Of a stretch of DNA of 64,000 nt, positions 43,113-51,610 are shown piece after piece. Position numbers and translations under genes: made by a program. How positions within the stretch are numbered: position 1 is the stretch's first letter; every line of letters begins with the position of its first letter. Source of the DNA: Bacteroidales bacterium (GTDB lineage Bacteria > Bacteroidota > Bacteroidia > Bacteroidales > UBA932); the NCBI GenBank assembly GCA_017554335.1, contig JAFZIO010000042.1, positions 62,001 to 126,000 of the forward strand, written 5' to 3'. The notes below the pieces were generated by a model. That model was not told the DNA's origin. It saw only the letters and a program-made list of their open reading frames with translations, and searched no databases.

Positions 43113-44684
43113 ATGAAATTCCGTCACCTCTTCCCCGCATTCTGTTCCGTACTCATGATATTCTCATGCAACCCGGACCAGCCGAATAACCCCGACACAC
43201 CCGACGGTCCCGAAAACCCCGATGAGCCCAAGAAGGAAAATCCCGCTCCCGGAGTTTACAAGTTCGTAATCCCCGATTACAGCAGCAAGGCATCCGTAGC
43301 GGGCGACGGGAAGACCGCGTGGGAAGCAGGTGACGAAATTCTGGTTACCGGCGGTTACTATCCCGGCGCTGTAACTGTCAAGCTCACAGCATCTGACATT
43401 TCAAGCGACGGAAAAACGGCGACCGTTAACCTGGAGAAGGTTCCGGAGACCACCTTCGGCACGGACAAGTTCTATGCAGCATATCCTGCAGGGCTTGTTG
43501 ACCCGGAGAGCAGCTTCTCCGAAGACACCTTCGACTTTATCGGCACAGACGCAGATCTTTTGTGCGCTTATCTATCAGGCGACACTTTTACTTTCCAGCA
43601 CGTCTGCGCTGCAATCGCCCTGTCTGCAGACGGGGGCTACGACGGCTGCGTTTTGAGCGGCCTCAACTGGGAAATGGTTGCCTTCGACAAATGGAGCGTG
43701 CAGGTCAACAGCGAGGATCCCAACTTCAGGCGCGGCGGCAAAACCATTTCTGACTACTTCCTGCGTAAAGACTTCAAGAACGGCAGCGTAACCCTTTATT
43801 TCCCGTACAGCCTTACTCTCAACGGCGGATTCCGCATTTATATGCGCAAAGGAAATACCTATCCCAAACTGTTCACTTACAGCGGAGACGTCAACCTCAA
43901 GCGCGGCGAAGTATTGGCATTGGGAAACATCAGCTCCAAGCTGGAGGACTACAGCGGTCCGGCTCCCGAGCTGCCGAAGATGCCGGAGCTTAAAAACGTG
44001 ACAAGGTTTGACGTGAAGGAGGTACCGGAGCTCTCCGGTCTCTGCCTCACCGCAGACGGCTCTGCCCTTTGGACCGTAGGAGACAACGGCTGGTTCGGCC
44101 AGGTATCCTTCGACGGCAAAGTCACCAAGTACTGGACCAAGAGTGCCGATATGGAGGGCATTACCCTGGACCCCAACACCGGCGACCTCTACATTGCCAA
44201 CGAACCCAACACCGTAACACGCCTCAAAGCGCCCTACGAGAAGCCTTCTTCATGGGATGTCGTTATTACGGTAACCGAGGCCAAGGGCTACGGCAACAGC
44301 GGCATGGAGGGCATCAGCTACTACAAGGACGACATGCTCTTCGTAGGCACGCAGACCAGTGCCAACGTATGGATCTATAAGTTCGACGGCACCGTGGTTA
44401 AGGGCCCTGTAAGCCTTAAGAAGGTATACAGCGGAATCGTGGAAGTAGGCGGTCTCTGCTACGATCCCGTAAACGACTGGTTATGGGTAAGCGATTCCGA
44501 GACACACAAGGTCTTCGTATTCGACGGCGACCTCACCCATGTACTCGCCGAATACCCCGTCAATATGATACACAACAACGAGTCCGTCTGCGTGGACCAT
44601 AAACACAATTGCGTATGGGTCGGCCTGGACGACGATGACGTATGCGCCATCTTCAGGCTCGATTTCACCGGCCTTAATCCATGA
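43113..44684 (+). CDS. Lipoprotein with fimbrillin-like N-terminus and SdiA-regulated-like beta-propeller
   Basis: 523 residues; lipobox IFSC, tether NPDQPNNPDTPDGPENPDEP. Residues about 45-290 resemble fimbrillin-type proteins of Bacteroidota (ISSDGKTATVNLEKV, KFYAAYPAG, TFTFQHVCAAIAL). Residues about 300-523 are a beta-propeller like SdiA-regulated or phytase-like esterase proteins (VPELSGLCLTADGSALWTVGDNG, MEGITLDPNTGDLYIANE, GGLCYDPVNDWLWVSDSETH). A phytase-like propeller would fit the phosphatase theme, but no catalytic residues could be confirmed. The stop overlaps the next start. Confidence 0.72.
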   Translation: MKFRHLFPAFCSVLMIFSCNPDQPNNPDTPDGPENPDEPKKENPAPGVYKFVIPDYSSKASVAGDGKTAWEAGDEILVTGGYYPGAVTVKLTASDISSDGKTATVNLEKVPETTFGTDKFYAAYPAGLVDPESSFSEDTFDFIGTDADLLCAYLSGDTFTFQHVCAAIALSADGGYDGCVLSGLNWEMVAFDKWSVQVNSEDPNFRRGGKTISDYFLRKDFKNGSVTLYFPYSLTLNGGFRIYMRKGNTYPKLFTYSGDVNLKRGEVLALGNISSKLEDYSGPAPELPKMPELKNVTRFDVKEVPELSGLCLTADGSALWTVGDNGWFGQVSFDGKVTKYWTKSADMEGITLDPNTGDLYIANEPNTVTRLKAPYEKPSSWDVVITVTEAKGYGNSGMEGISYYKDDMLFVGTQTSANVWIYKFDGTVVKGPVSLKKVYSGIVEVGGLCYDPVNDWLWVSDSETHKVFVFDGDLTHVLAEYPVNMIHNNESVCVDHKHNCVWVGLDDDDVCAIFRLDFTGLNP

Positions 44685-45970
44685 AAGCATTGAAAGCCAT
44701 CCTGTTAATATCCCTGCTCGCGTTACAGTGCTGTACTCCGAATCCAATTGATCCGGAAGATCCCGATAATCTTTATTCCGATTACCAACGGGTAGAACTG
44801 CACAGCAAGGCAGAAGGCGTACGCCCCTTCACGGGTATAGTTCTATGGGCCGAAAACAGCAGATCTTCTACGGAGAATATCCAGCTGGAGTTCTCTTACA
44901 TGCTGTATAACGACGTATGCAAGGCCAAAGACCAGTACGACTGGAGCGTGGTTGACAAGCTCCTGGACCAGATTGCATCCCATGGCCACCAGGCGGTGCT
45001 GCGTTTCCGCTACACCTACCCCGGCTACAAATGCGCCGTTCCGGATTACATCAAAGCTTTGCCTGATTATGAGGCCACGAACAGCAAGAGCGAAGGCCGC
45101 AATACCGAGTTCCCCGACTGGCGCAACAGCGAACTTCAGCGTTTCCACCTGGAGTTCCACAGGCTGTTCGCGGAACGCTACGACAAAGATCCCAGACTGG
45201 CTTATCTCCAGACAGGATTCGGTCTCTGGGCGGAATACCATATCTACGACGGCCCGTTCATAATAGGCCGCACTTTCCCTTCTAAAGACTTCCAGACCGA
45301 GTTTTTCCAGAAGATGGAAGGATGGTTCATACACACGCCCTGGATGATTTCCATAGATGCCGCAGACGGCAAATACGGCCCCTTCCGTCAGCATCCCGAG
45401 CTGCTGGAAGGCCGCTTCGGCAATTTTGACGATTCCTTTATGTGCGAAGACCACGATGGCTACAATACCAGGAGCTGGCAGTTCTTCGGCGAGGAGCGCT
45501 ACAAACGTGCACCGCTGGGCGGAGAGTTCAGCTACTATACCACATCGGACCAGAAGCACTGCCTCGACCCCGAAGGCATGCACGGCAGGGTCTTCGAAGA
45601 CGAAGTGGCCAAGTTCCACATGAGCCTCATCATTGGCAACGACCAGCCGCGCTATAAAGACTGGGACCGCATAGTGGAGGCTTCACGCTCTATGGGCTAC
45701 AACTTCGCCGTACTGGACTTCAAGGTAAAGAAAGGTACTGGCAGCGCTGTGCTGATAAAGAATACCGGCGTAGCGCCCATTTACCATGACGCATACGTAT
45801 GCGTGGACGGCAAGCGCGGAGAATACAACCTGATGAATCTTATGCCGGGCGAAGAAAAGTGGGTGGAGATTAAGGATGCTTCCGTATCCGCCTCCCCTGC
45901 GCTCACCATAGCCTGCGACCGTCTTGTCCCCGGCCAGGTTATAGGATACGACGCCGAAATCTCCCTTTAG
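44681..45970 (+). CDS. DUF4832-type lipoprotein 3 (divergent)
   Basis: 429 residues; lipobox LQCC. It shares the barrel pattern of the other two DUF4832 proteins but is divergent: FTGIVLWAENS, HQAVLRFRYTYPG, YLQTGFGLWAEYHIYDG (in place of QAGF.GSWGEWYY), MISIDAADG, SLIIGNDQPR and a beta-sandwich C-terminus. The conserved Glu of the GSWGEW motif is kept as WAE. Last gene of the PUL; its stop overlaps the stop of the convergent mscS gene. Confidence 0.72.
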   Translation: MKALKAILLISLLALQCCTPNPIDPEDPDNLYSDYQRVELHSKAEGVRPFTGIVLWAENSRSSTENIQLEFSYMLYNDVCKAKDQYDWSVVDKLLDQIASHGHQAVLRFRYTYPGYKCAVPDYIKALPDYEATNSKSEGRNTEFPDWRNSELQRFHLEFHRLFAERYDKDPRLAYLQTGFGLWAEYHIYDGPFIIGRTFPSKDFQTEFFQKMEGWFIHTPWMISIDAADGKYGPFRQHPELLEGRFGNFDDSFMCEDHDGYNTRSWQFFGEERYKRAPLGGEFSYYTTSDQKHCLDPEGMHGRVFEDEVAKFHMSLIIGNDQPRYKDWDRIVEASRSMGYNFAVLDFKVKKGTGSAVLIKNTGVAPIYHDAYVCVDGKRGEYNLMNLMPGEEKWVEIKDASVSASPALTIACDRLVPGQVIGYDAEISL

Positions 45971-46896
45971 GATCTGATATGTACATCCATCTGCGGGAAC
46001 GGGAACATGAATCCTGAGGCCGGCAGCTGTTTGTATATCTCGTCATTGACCGCAAAATAGGCGTCCCAGTAATTCTCGTTGAGCACCCATCCGCGCGCGA
46101 CAAAAGTCACAGCGCTGTCGCTCAGCTGGAAAACAGCCGCCATGGGATTCACGGCACCGGGGGTGGTGTCGTCCAGGACAAACTCATTTGCGGCTACAAT
46201 TTCCTTAAGTTTGGCAATACAGGCGTCTGAATCCACGCCATACTCCAGGTTCACCTTCCATTCGAGACGGCGGACAGGATTGCGCGTATAGTTGTTGATA
46301 TTGCCGTTTGCCAGGGTTCCGTGCGGAATGGTAACACTGCGGTTGTCGGGCAGGTTCATACGGGTACTTACTATGGACATTTCGGCCACGGTGCCCGCAT
46401 AGCCCTGGGCCTCAATGAAATCCCCCACCTTGAACGGCTTGAAGGCAAGAAGCAGCAGGCCTCCTGAGAAGTTCTGAAGCGTACCGCTGAGGGCCATACC
46501 TATAGCTACGCCGCTGCCGGCCAGAAGGGCGGCAAGCGAGGTAGTATCGAAGCCGAGAGTGCTGATGGTCAGCACGATCAGCAGCACAGTCAGCGCCACG
46601 GATACGAAACTGGTCACGAAGGACGCAACTGTCTTATCCGTCTTTCGGGCCTCGAAATACTTCTTGAGGGCCTTCTTTACCAGTTTGATAACCCATGCGC
46701 CGACAATGTAGATTATAATGGCGAGCAGGACCTTGAGGCCGAACTGTATAGCCTCATGGCCCAACTGGCGGAAAGCCTCGGACGGATTGGTAACTATAGC
46801 CTGGGCTAAATCGTTTGCCGCAATCTTGGCGGAGTCTACTTTGCTGGTTATTTCTTCCGGAGAAGGTGCGAAGGGATTGGTCTGTAAGAACATCAT
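45967..46896 (-). CDS. mscS: Small-conductance mechanosensitive channel (MscS family)
   Basis: 309 residues from ATG 46896. Three helices, then the MscS core: pore helix LLAGSGVAIGMALSGTLQNFSGGLLLLAFKPFKVGDFIEAQGYAGTVAEMS (in pieces: GSGVAIGMALSG, FKVGDFIEAQG), PDNRSVTIPHGTLANGNINNYTR and a cytosolic beta/alpha domain. The start is set by the promoter: the -7 box lies just 5 nt upstream of this ATG, inside any longer reading frame. Opens on hypo-osmotic stress. Confidence 0.9.
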   Translation of the reverse strand: MMFLQTNPFAPSPEEITSKVDSAKIAANDLAQAIVTNPSEAFRQLGHEAIQFGLKVLLAIIIYIVGAWVIKLVKKALKKYFEARKTDKTVASFVTSFVSVALTVLLIVLTISTLGFDTTSLAALLAGSGVAIGMALSGTLQNFSGGLLLLAFKPFKVGDFIEAQGYAGTVAEMSIVSTRMNLPDNRSVTIPHGTLANGNINNYTRNPVRRLEWKVNLEYGVDSDACIAKLKEIVAANEFVLDDTTPGAVNPMAAVFQLSDSAVTFVARGWVLNENYWDAYFAVNDEIYKQLPASGFMFPFPQMDVHIRS

Positions 46897-46901
46897 ATAT
46901 G

Positions 46902-46932
46902 CAAATATAAGTATTTTCAAATAGAGAACAAA
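46902..46932 (-). promoter_or_regulatory. mscS promoter (possible leaderless start)
   Basis: On the minus strand TTTG (46932 to 46929), 19 bp, TATATTTG (46909 to 46902): a perfect consensus. The predicted start site falls within a base or two of ATG 46896. Confidence 0.75.
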
Positions 46933-46965
46933 CTAAATAATTACCTCTACAATAACTCTACAAGT

Positions 46966-46997
46966 GTTGCAAGTAGTATTTATAATTAGTATCTTTA
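46966..46997 (+). promoter_or_regulatory. Promoter of DUF47/PiT-HTH cluster
   Basis: GTTG at 46966-46969, 20 bp, TATCTTTA at 46990-46997; one mismatch in each box. The ATG at 47025 follows after a 27-nt spacer, so the transcript would have a short leader. Confidence 0.55.
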
Positions 46998-47024
46998 CAC
47001 TACAAACATTAAGACGAACACCCC

Positions 47025-47687
47025 ATGGGACTATTCGACATTTTCTCCAACAAGAAGGCTAACCAATTGATTAGCAGCATAGATGCCTTGCTGGTAATAA
47101 TAGATAATTCGCTTATAGTTTTCAAAAACGGAGTCAAAGATTACCTCTACAACGACGACTCTTCCTTTGCCGAAAACCTCTCTACCATGGCTTCGCTGGA
47201 AACCGAGGCAGGAGCCAGGATCAGGGAGATAGAGAGCACCCTGTATTCAAAAGGCTACCTTATCCGTTCAAGGGGCGACATAATGCGTCTGCTGGAAAGG
47301 TTCGACCATATTATATCTATTATAAGTTCGGATCTCATCCAATTTGAAATTGAGGCGCCCAACGTGCCGGCAGAACTTAAGAAAGAATTCGTCAAACTGT
47401 CCGAGCTCGCCTCCCTGGCGGTAGAGAGTTCCATCCCTGGTACCAAAGCATATTTCAACGACCCGAAGAACGTGGCCGAGACCACAAACCGGGTATATTT
47501 TTACGAGAAGGAGGCCGTCAAGCTTTCACAATCTATCAAGACGACGGTTTTCCATGACATGGACAAGCTTAAGCTGAGCGAAAAATTTCATCTGCGCTAC
47601 TTTGCGCTCCATATCGAGGACCTGGCCAAAGCTGCCGTCAAGGTGGCCGAGCAGCTTTCAGTAATGGCAATCAAACGTTCCCTGTAG
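47025..47687 (+). CDS. DUF47 (PhoU-like) phosphate transport accessory protein
   Basis: 220 residues, all helical. MGLFDIFSNKKANQLISSIDALL at the start (in pieces), two helix bundles with acidic/basic spacing typical of DUF47 (TIGR00153), e.g. YLIRSRGDIMRLLERFDHIISIISSDL. DUF47 proteins are PhoU-like partners of PiT phosphate transporters. The next gene, 4 nt downstream, encodes a PiT-like membrane domain, which supports both calls. Confidence 0.82.
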   Translation: MGLFDIFSNKKANQLISSIDALLVIIDNSLIVFKNGVKDYLYNDDSSFAENLSTMASLETEAGARIREIESTLYSKGYLIRSRGDIMRLLERFDHIISIISSDLIQFEIEAPNVPAELKKEFVKLSELASLAVESSIPGTKAYFNDPKNVAETTNRVYFYEKEAVKLSQSIKTTVFHDMDKLKLSEKFHLRYFALHIEDLAKAAVKVAEQLSVMAIKRSL

Positions 47688-47691
47688 CCCT

Positions 47692-49305
47692 ATGTCCTCA
47701 TTCCTGCTGATAGTCCTCGCCACGTTGCTCTGCGGTACGGTCCTCATTGTGAGGGACCTTCCGCTGGTTCACGGAAGCATTATGGCGTCCGGGGCAGGCG
47801 AGGAATTATCAGTCAAGATCCTGGTTCCGCTGCTCATGCTGGCAGCCCTGTTCCTCAGCTGCCTGTTCCCGGGAGCGCTTATGCAATCCTCGGCAGGCAT
47901 AGTGTCGGCGGTTCCGGAGAGCATGCTCTTCCCCGTGGGCATAGCGACTATAGCCACCTGCATCATCACGGGCCTTATCAGCCGCTTCCCCGCAGCCCCG
48001 CTCGCATTCATCGGGGCGCTCACAGGCATCGCCAGGGCTTGCGGCAGCACGCAGGCGTGGATGGTAAACGCCTCCTACCTGCTTTCCTGGACAATCGCCA
48101 CCCTGCTCTGCGGCGCCATTGCGGCCGGAATCTACCAGCTCGGGACGTCCCTCGCGCGCAAGCACAACGCGCATTTCATTTTAATGGAAGCGCGCATCCT
48201 TAAAATCGCCACCCTGGCCTCGCTGGTGCTTGCCGCCGCCTTTGTCTGGAACAACGCTCCCCTGCTGTGCCTGCTGCCGTCCATCACCGCAGGCAACGGT
48301 TACATCGCCGCAGGCATTGCCTTCGCCTGCGCATTCCTGCTCTACGCCGTTATGTACAAGCGCATCTCCGGTAGCACCTCGAGCACAATCGACTCCGACC
48401 TGGATACCGACTCCCTGTCCATCCTCGCTCTGGTGAGCTCTATGGCCGTAGTGCTGGCCCTCTTTTCCTGTGGCTTCATATGCAAGGCGGGCCTTGCTGC
48501 CACTCCCCTTCCCGTGGGAGTGCTCTTCGTCAGCGCCCTCACCGGCATAAGCCTTACGCGCGGGCAGGCACTTATAGAAGGTGAAGAAATCGGCAGGTGC
48601 ATACTGGCAGCCGTCATGGCCCCCGCGCTTGGCGCCGTCACCGGATACTGTCTCTGCCGCATCATAGACGGAGACCTGGCAAACACCATAATAGTCCTCT
48701 GCCTCTGCCTGCTGGTGACGGCCGTGATAGTCTACATACGCTGGCAGGCGCGCCACGACCTCCAGAAACAGATAGTACGTGCCCGCGAGCAGCAGGTCTA
48801 CAGCACCCAGAAGTCGCTCTCCGCCCTGGAAGTGAAGGCTGAGACCACGGAGAAGGACCTGCTCGGCAAGCTGGAGCACAAGCGCAAGGAACTTGTAGAC
48901 TTCGCCGTGGGCATAAGCGACCAGAAGAAGTTCATGGAAGAGATATACGAAGATCTTAAGAAGGTCCGGTCAATGCCCGACGGCGCCGCCAAGAACGCAC
49001 GTATGGACGAGCTGCTCTCCGCTTTGCGCGAAAGGATGTACTTCACCCGCGAGATGAACGACTTCTACGCCCGCAGCGAGGTGCTCCACAAAGACTTCAA
49101 CATGCGCCTGAGCGAGCGTTTCCCCAGCCTCACAGAGGCCGAGCGCAAGCTGGCGAACCTGCTCAGGCAGGGATTCTCCAGCAAGTACATCGCTTCCCTT
49201 ATGAACATAACGCCCAAGAGCGTTGAAATAAGCCGCTACCGCCTGCGCACCAAGCTGGGGCTTGAGCGCAGCGACAACCTGATACAATTCATAAAATCCA
49301 TTTAA
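47692..49305 (+). CDS. PiT-like membrane domain fused to coiled coil and LuxR-type HTH
   Basis: 537 residues. About nine or ten hydrophobic helices fill residues 1-350, in two halves that resemble PiT/Pho4 phosphate transporters: RFPAAPLAFIGALTGIARA (about 98-116) and LAATPLPVGVLFVSALTGISLTRG (about 268-291) align with the PiT repeats of the form P.ST.HA..GA..G. The GANDxAN-type phosphate motifs are degenerate (RDLPLVHG near 21, VWNNAPLLC near 185). A coiled coil follows (about 355-465), then an HTH (about 470-537: FPSLTEAERKLANLLRQG, SSKYIASLMNITPKSVEISRYRLRTKLGL) as in Bacteroidota LuxR-like regulators. It lies between DUF47 and a phosphate-type porin gene, so a phosphate-sensing membrane transcription factor is the best inference. 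Confidence 0.72.
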   Translation: MSSFLLIVLATLLCGTVLIVRDLPLVHGSIMASGAGEELSVKILVPLLMLAALFLSCLFPGALMQSSAGIVSAVPESMLFPVGIATIATCIITGLISRFPAAPLAFIGALTGIARACGSTQAWMVNASYLLSWTIATLLCGAIAAGIYQLGTSLARKHNAHFILMEARILKIATLASLVLAAAFVWNNAPLLCLLPSITAGNGYIAAGIAFACAFLLYAVMYKRISGSTSSTIDSDLDTDSLSILALVSSMAVVLALFSCGFICKAGLAATPLPVGVLFVSALTGISLTRGQALIEGEEIGRCILAAVMAPALGAVTGYCLCRIIDGDLANTIIVLCLCLLVTAVIVYIRWQARHDLQKQIVRAREQQVYSTQKSLSALEVKAETTEKDLLGKLEHKRKELVDFAVGISDQKKFMEEIYEDLKKVRSMPDGAAKNARMDELLSALRERMYFTREMNDFYARSEVLHKDFNMRLSERFPSLTEAERKLANLLRQGFSSKYIASLMNITPKSVEISRYRLRTKLGLERSDNLIQFIKSI

Positions 49306-49322
49306 ACACTAACCTATTAATT

Positions 49323-50732
49323 ATGCGCAAAATTCTATTTTCTCTCGCAGTGTTGTTGACCGCAGTTACGGCAGTCAACGCACAGGTCAAGTACAACCAG
49401 TACGGCGTGGCCGTAGAATCCGATGTGCTTGACGCAGAGTCCCAGGACGGCTTCCTGGTGATTTCTTCCCCCACCAGCGGATACAAGATTTGGTTCGACA
49501 ACCGCGCCCAGTTCGACGCCGGCGCTTTCTTCGGCGCTCCCGAATATGCCGATCCCATCGGCAGCGGCGTAAGCATCCGCCGCGCCCGTTTCGCCATCAA
49601 GGCACAGGTAGACAAGAACTGGTACGGTGAATTCGATATGGACCTCGCTAACGGCCTCGTCGAGCTCAAGGACGCCATCGTCCGCTATACCGGCCTTCCT
49701 AATTTCGAATTCCAGGCAGGTAACTTCAAGGAGAACTTCTCTATCCAGCGCAACTCCTCTTCCCGTTACCTCCTTATGATCGAGCGTCCTATGGTCTGCT
49801 CCGCCCTGGCTCCTTCCCGCCACCTCGGCATCAACGCCAAGTATGATAATCCCTGGCTCTGGGTTTCTACCGGTTTCTTCGCACAGGAAGGTGCAGGTTC
49901 CGAGGAATGGACCAACGTGGCCGACAACAACAAGGACTTCGGCCGCGGCATCAAGCTCTTCACTGACCAGCCCACCGGCTTCGCAGTCACCAACAAGATA
50001 GTCTTCCGCCCTCTCTGCAAGCTTGACAACGCCAGCCTCCACATCGGTCTGGCCCACTCTTTCCGCACCACCCTTGCAAGCATGGCCACCGGCGAGTGGG
50101 GCACCTACCGCGCAAGCGCACGCAACTCCACCAGCATCAACCGCAAGAAGTACCTGGATACCAACAACCTCAAGAATTACTCCCACAATCACCTCTGGAC
50201 AGTCGAACTCGCCGGCCACTGGAACGGGCTGCGTTATGAGGCCGCTTACATAGGCGACAAGGTATTCTTCAATGACGGCAATGACCCAGCCAGCATCACT
50301 ACCAACAGTTTCGGCGGCTGGTACGTACAGGCAGGTTACCTGCTCTTCGGCGGCAAGCAGCGCTACGATTCCAAGGGCGCCAAGTACACCCGTGCCATCC
50401 GCGGCCAGAAATGGGGCGACGTCGAGCTCTGCGCACGCTACGAGTACTGCAACCTCAACGACTTCGGCGAGAACGTGACGAACAAGGTCTACGGAGGTTC
50501 CGCCGAGGCCTACACCATCGGTCTGAACTACTGGGTCACCAACAACGTGCGCATGCAGCTGAACTACCAGTACAACAACAACGACCGCTACGCAAACGGC
50601 AAGGACAAGCTCAACGTCGGCCTTGACGCAGCCGGCAACCCTGTGAAGGATTACACCAAGGTCGTAGCCCCTACCGGAAAGGCAGGTGTAGACTACCACA
50701 TGGTGGCTCTCCGTTTCGAGGTAGACTTCTAG
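49323..50732 (+). CDS. OprO/OprP-type phosphate-selective porin family
   Basis: 469 residues; signal peptide ending AVNAQ. The barrel carries porin O/P family segments: GYKIWFDNRAQFDAGAFF, SIRRARFAIKAQVDKNWYGEFDMDLANGLVELKDAIVRYTG (in pieces: RRARFAIKA, WYGEFDMDLA) and FQAGNFKENFSIQRNSSSRYLLMIERP. The family imports phosphate or polyphosphate in Pseudomonas but some Bacteroidota members have other substrates. The start is 17 nt after the PiT-HTH gene. Confidence 0.88.
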   Translation: MRKILFSLAVLLTAVTAVNAQVKYNQYGVAVESDVLDAESQDGFLVISSPTSGYKIWFDNRAQFDAGAFFGAPEYADPIGSGVSIRRARFAIKAQVDKNWYGEFDMDLANGLVELKDAIVRYTGLPNFEFQAGNFKENFSIQRNSSSRYLLMIERPMVCSALAPSRHLGINAKYDNPWLWVSTGFFAQEGAGSEEWTNVADNNKDFGRGIKLFTDQPTGFAVTNKIVFRPLCKLDNASLHIGLAHSFRTTLASMATGEWGTYRASARNSTSINRKKYLDTNNLKNYSHNHLWTVELAGHWNGLRYEAAYIGDKVFFNDGNDPASITTNSFGGWYVQAGYLLFGGKQRYDSKGAKYTRAIRGQKWGDVELCARYEYCNLNDFGENVTNKVYGGSAEAYTIGLNYWVTNNVRMQLNYQYNNNDRYANGKDKLNVGLDAAGNPVKDYTKVVAPTGKAGVDYHMVALRFEVDF

Positions 50733-50756
50733 TATCACTATTAAATGACATTTGTT

Positions 50757-51581
50757 ATGAAAAAGATATTCTTTATTGCCGCAGTCGCTCTTCTTGCACT
50801 TACAGGGTGCGTAAAGGACGAAATCTTCAAAGGCCCCTCCAAGATAGAGAAGGTCGTATTCTCTCCCGAGAGCCCTACTTCCAAGGACGCAGTGACCGTT
50901 ACCGCCACAGTCAGCGGCCTTCAGGCAGTCACTTCCGCCACCCTTACCTATAACGGCACCAACGCTGCCATGAACGGTTCCGGAAACAGCTATTCCGCTA
51001 CTATTCCCGCAATGGCCGACGGCACCGAGGTTGCTTTCACGGTGAAAGTTGTCAACGAGGCCGGTCTCGAGACCGTTTCCGACAAGTACTCCTACAAGGT
51101 GGGCGACCCCGCTCCCGACTGGACCAAGCTCAAGCTCAATGAGGTTTACGGCGCAGGCGCAGACGAGGAGAAGTTCTTCGAGCTCTACAACGGCAGCGAC
51201 TTCGACATCAAGCTCACCGGCGTTACCATCAGCAAGGATGAGGCTAACTGCTGGACCGGCATCGACGGCGAAGTGGTTCCCGCCAAGGGCTTCTTCGCAA
51301 TCGTAGGCGGCAAGGGCACCACCCCCCGCGGCTTCTCCAGCGGCTTCTCCGCAAAGAAGAGCGTACTCATCGAGCTCTTCGACAACAAGGGCAACAAGAT
51401 AGACCAGTTCCAGCGCGGCGAGAAGATGGATACCGGCGAATGGGGCGCTTCCCTGAGCAACAACAAGGGCTCCTGGAGCCGTATCCCCGACGGCACCGGC
51501 CAGTGGAAGATTACCGCAACTTTCACCCCCGGCGAGAAGAACTCCACCGACGGAACTGACGATCCCGACGTAAAACAGTAG
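50757..51581 (+). CDS. Lipoprotein with Ig-like and lamin-tail-type domains
   Basis: 274 residues from ATG 50757; lipobox LTGC. Residues about 25-115 form an Ig-like domain (SPTSKDAVTVTATVSGLQAV); residues about 125-255 resemble a lamin-tail (LTD) domain: LKLNEVYGAGADEEKFFELYNGSDFDIKLTGVTIS (in pieces), FFAIVGGKG, WSRIPDGTGQWKIT. LTD proteins are often surface-anchored DNA- or nuclease-associated modules in bacteria; here the role is unknown. It is 24 nt from the porin gene, so probably co-transcribed. Confidence 0.72.
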   Translation: MKKIFFIAAVALLALTGCVKDEIFKGPSKIEKVVFSPESPTSKDAVTVTATVSGLQAVTSATLTYNGTNAAMNGSGNSYSATIPAMADGTEVAFTVKVVNEAGLETVSDKYSYKVGDPAPDWTKLKLNEVYGAGADEEKFFELYNGSDFDIKLTGVTISKDEANCWTGIDGEVVPAKGFFAIVGGKGTTPRGFSSGFSAKKSVLIELFDNKGNKIDQFQRGEKMDTGEWGASLSNNKGSWSRIPDGTGQWKITATFTPGEKNSTDGTDDPDVKQ

Positions 51582-51610
51582 TGTATTAACCTATCAACAT
51601 ATAAAGCATT

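Noticed and set aside
47025..49305. Ordinary DUF47-PiT transporter pair
   Set aside because: The membrane protein lacks intact GANDxAN-type motifs and ends in a coiled coil and HTH, so it is unlikely to be a plain transporter.
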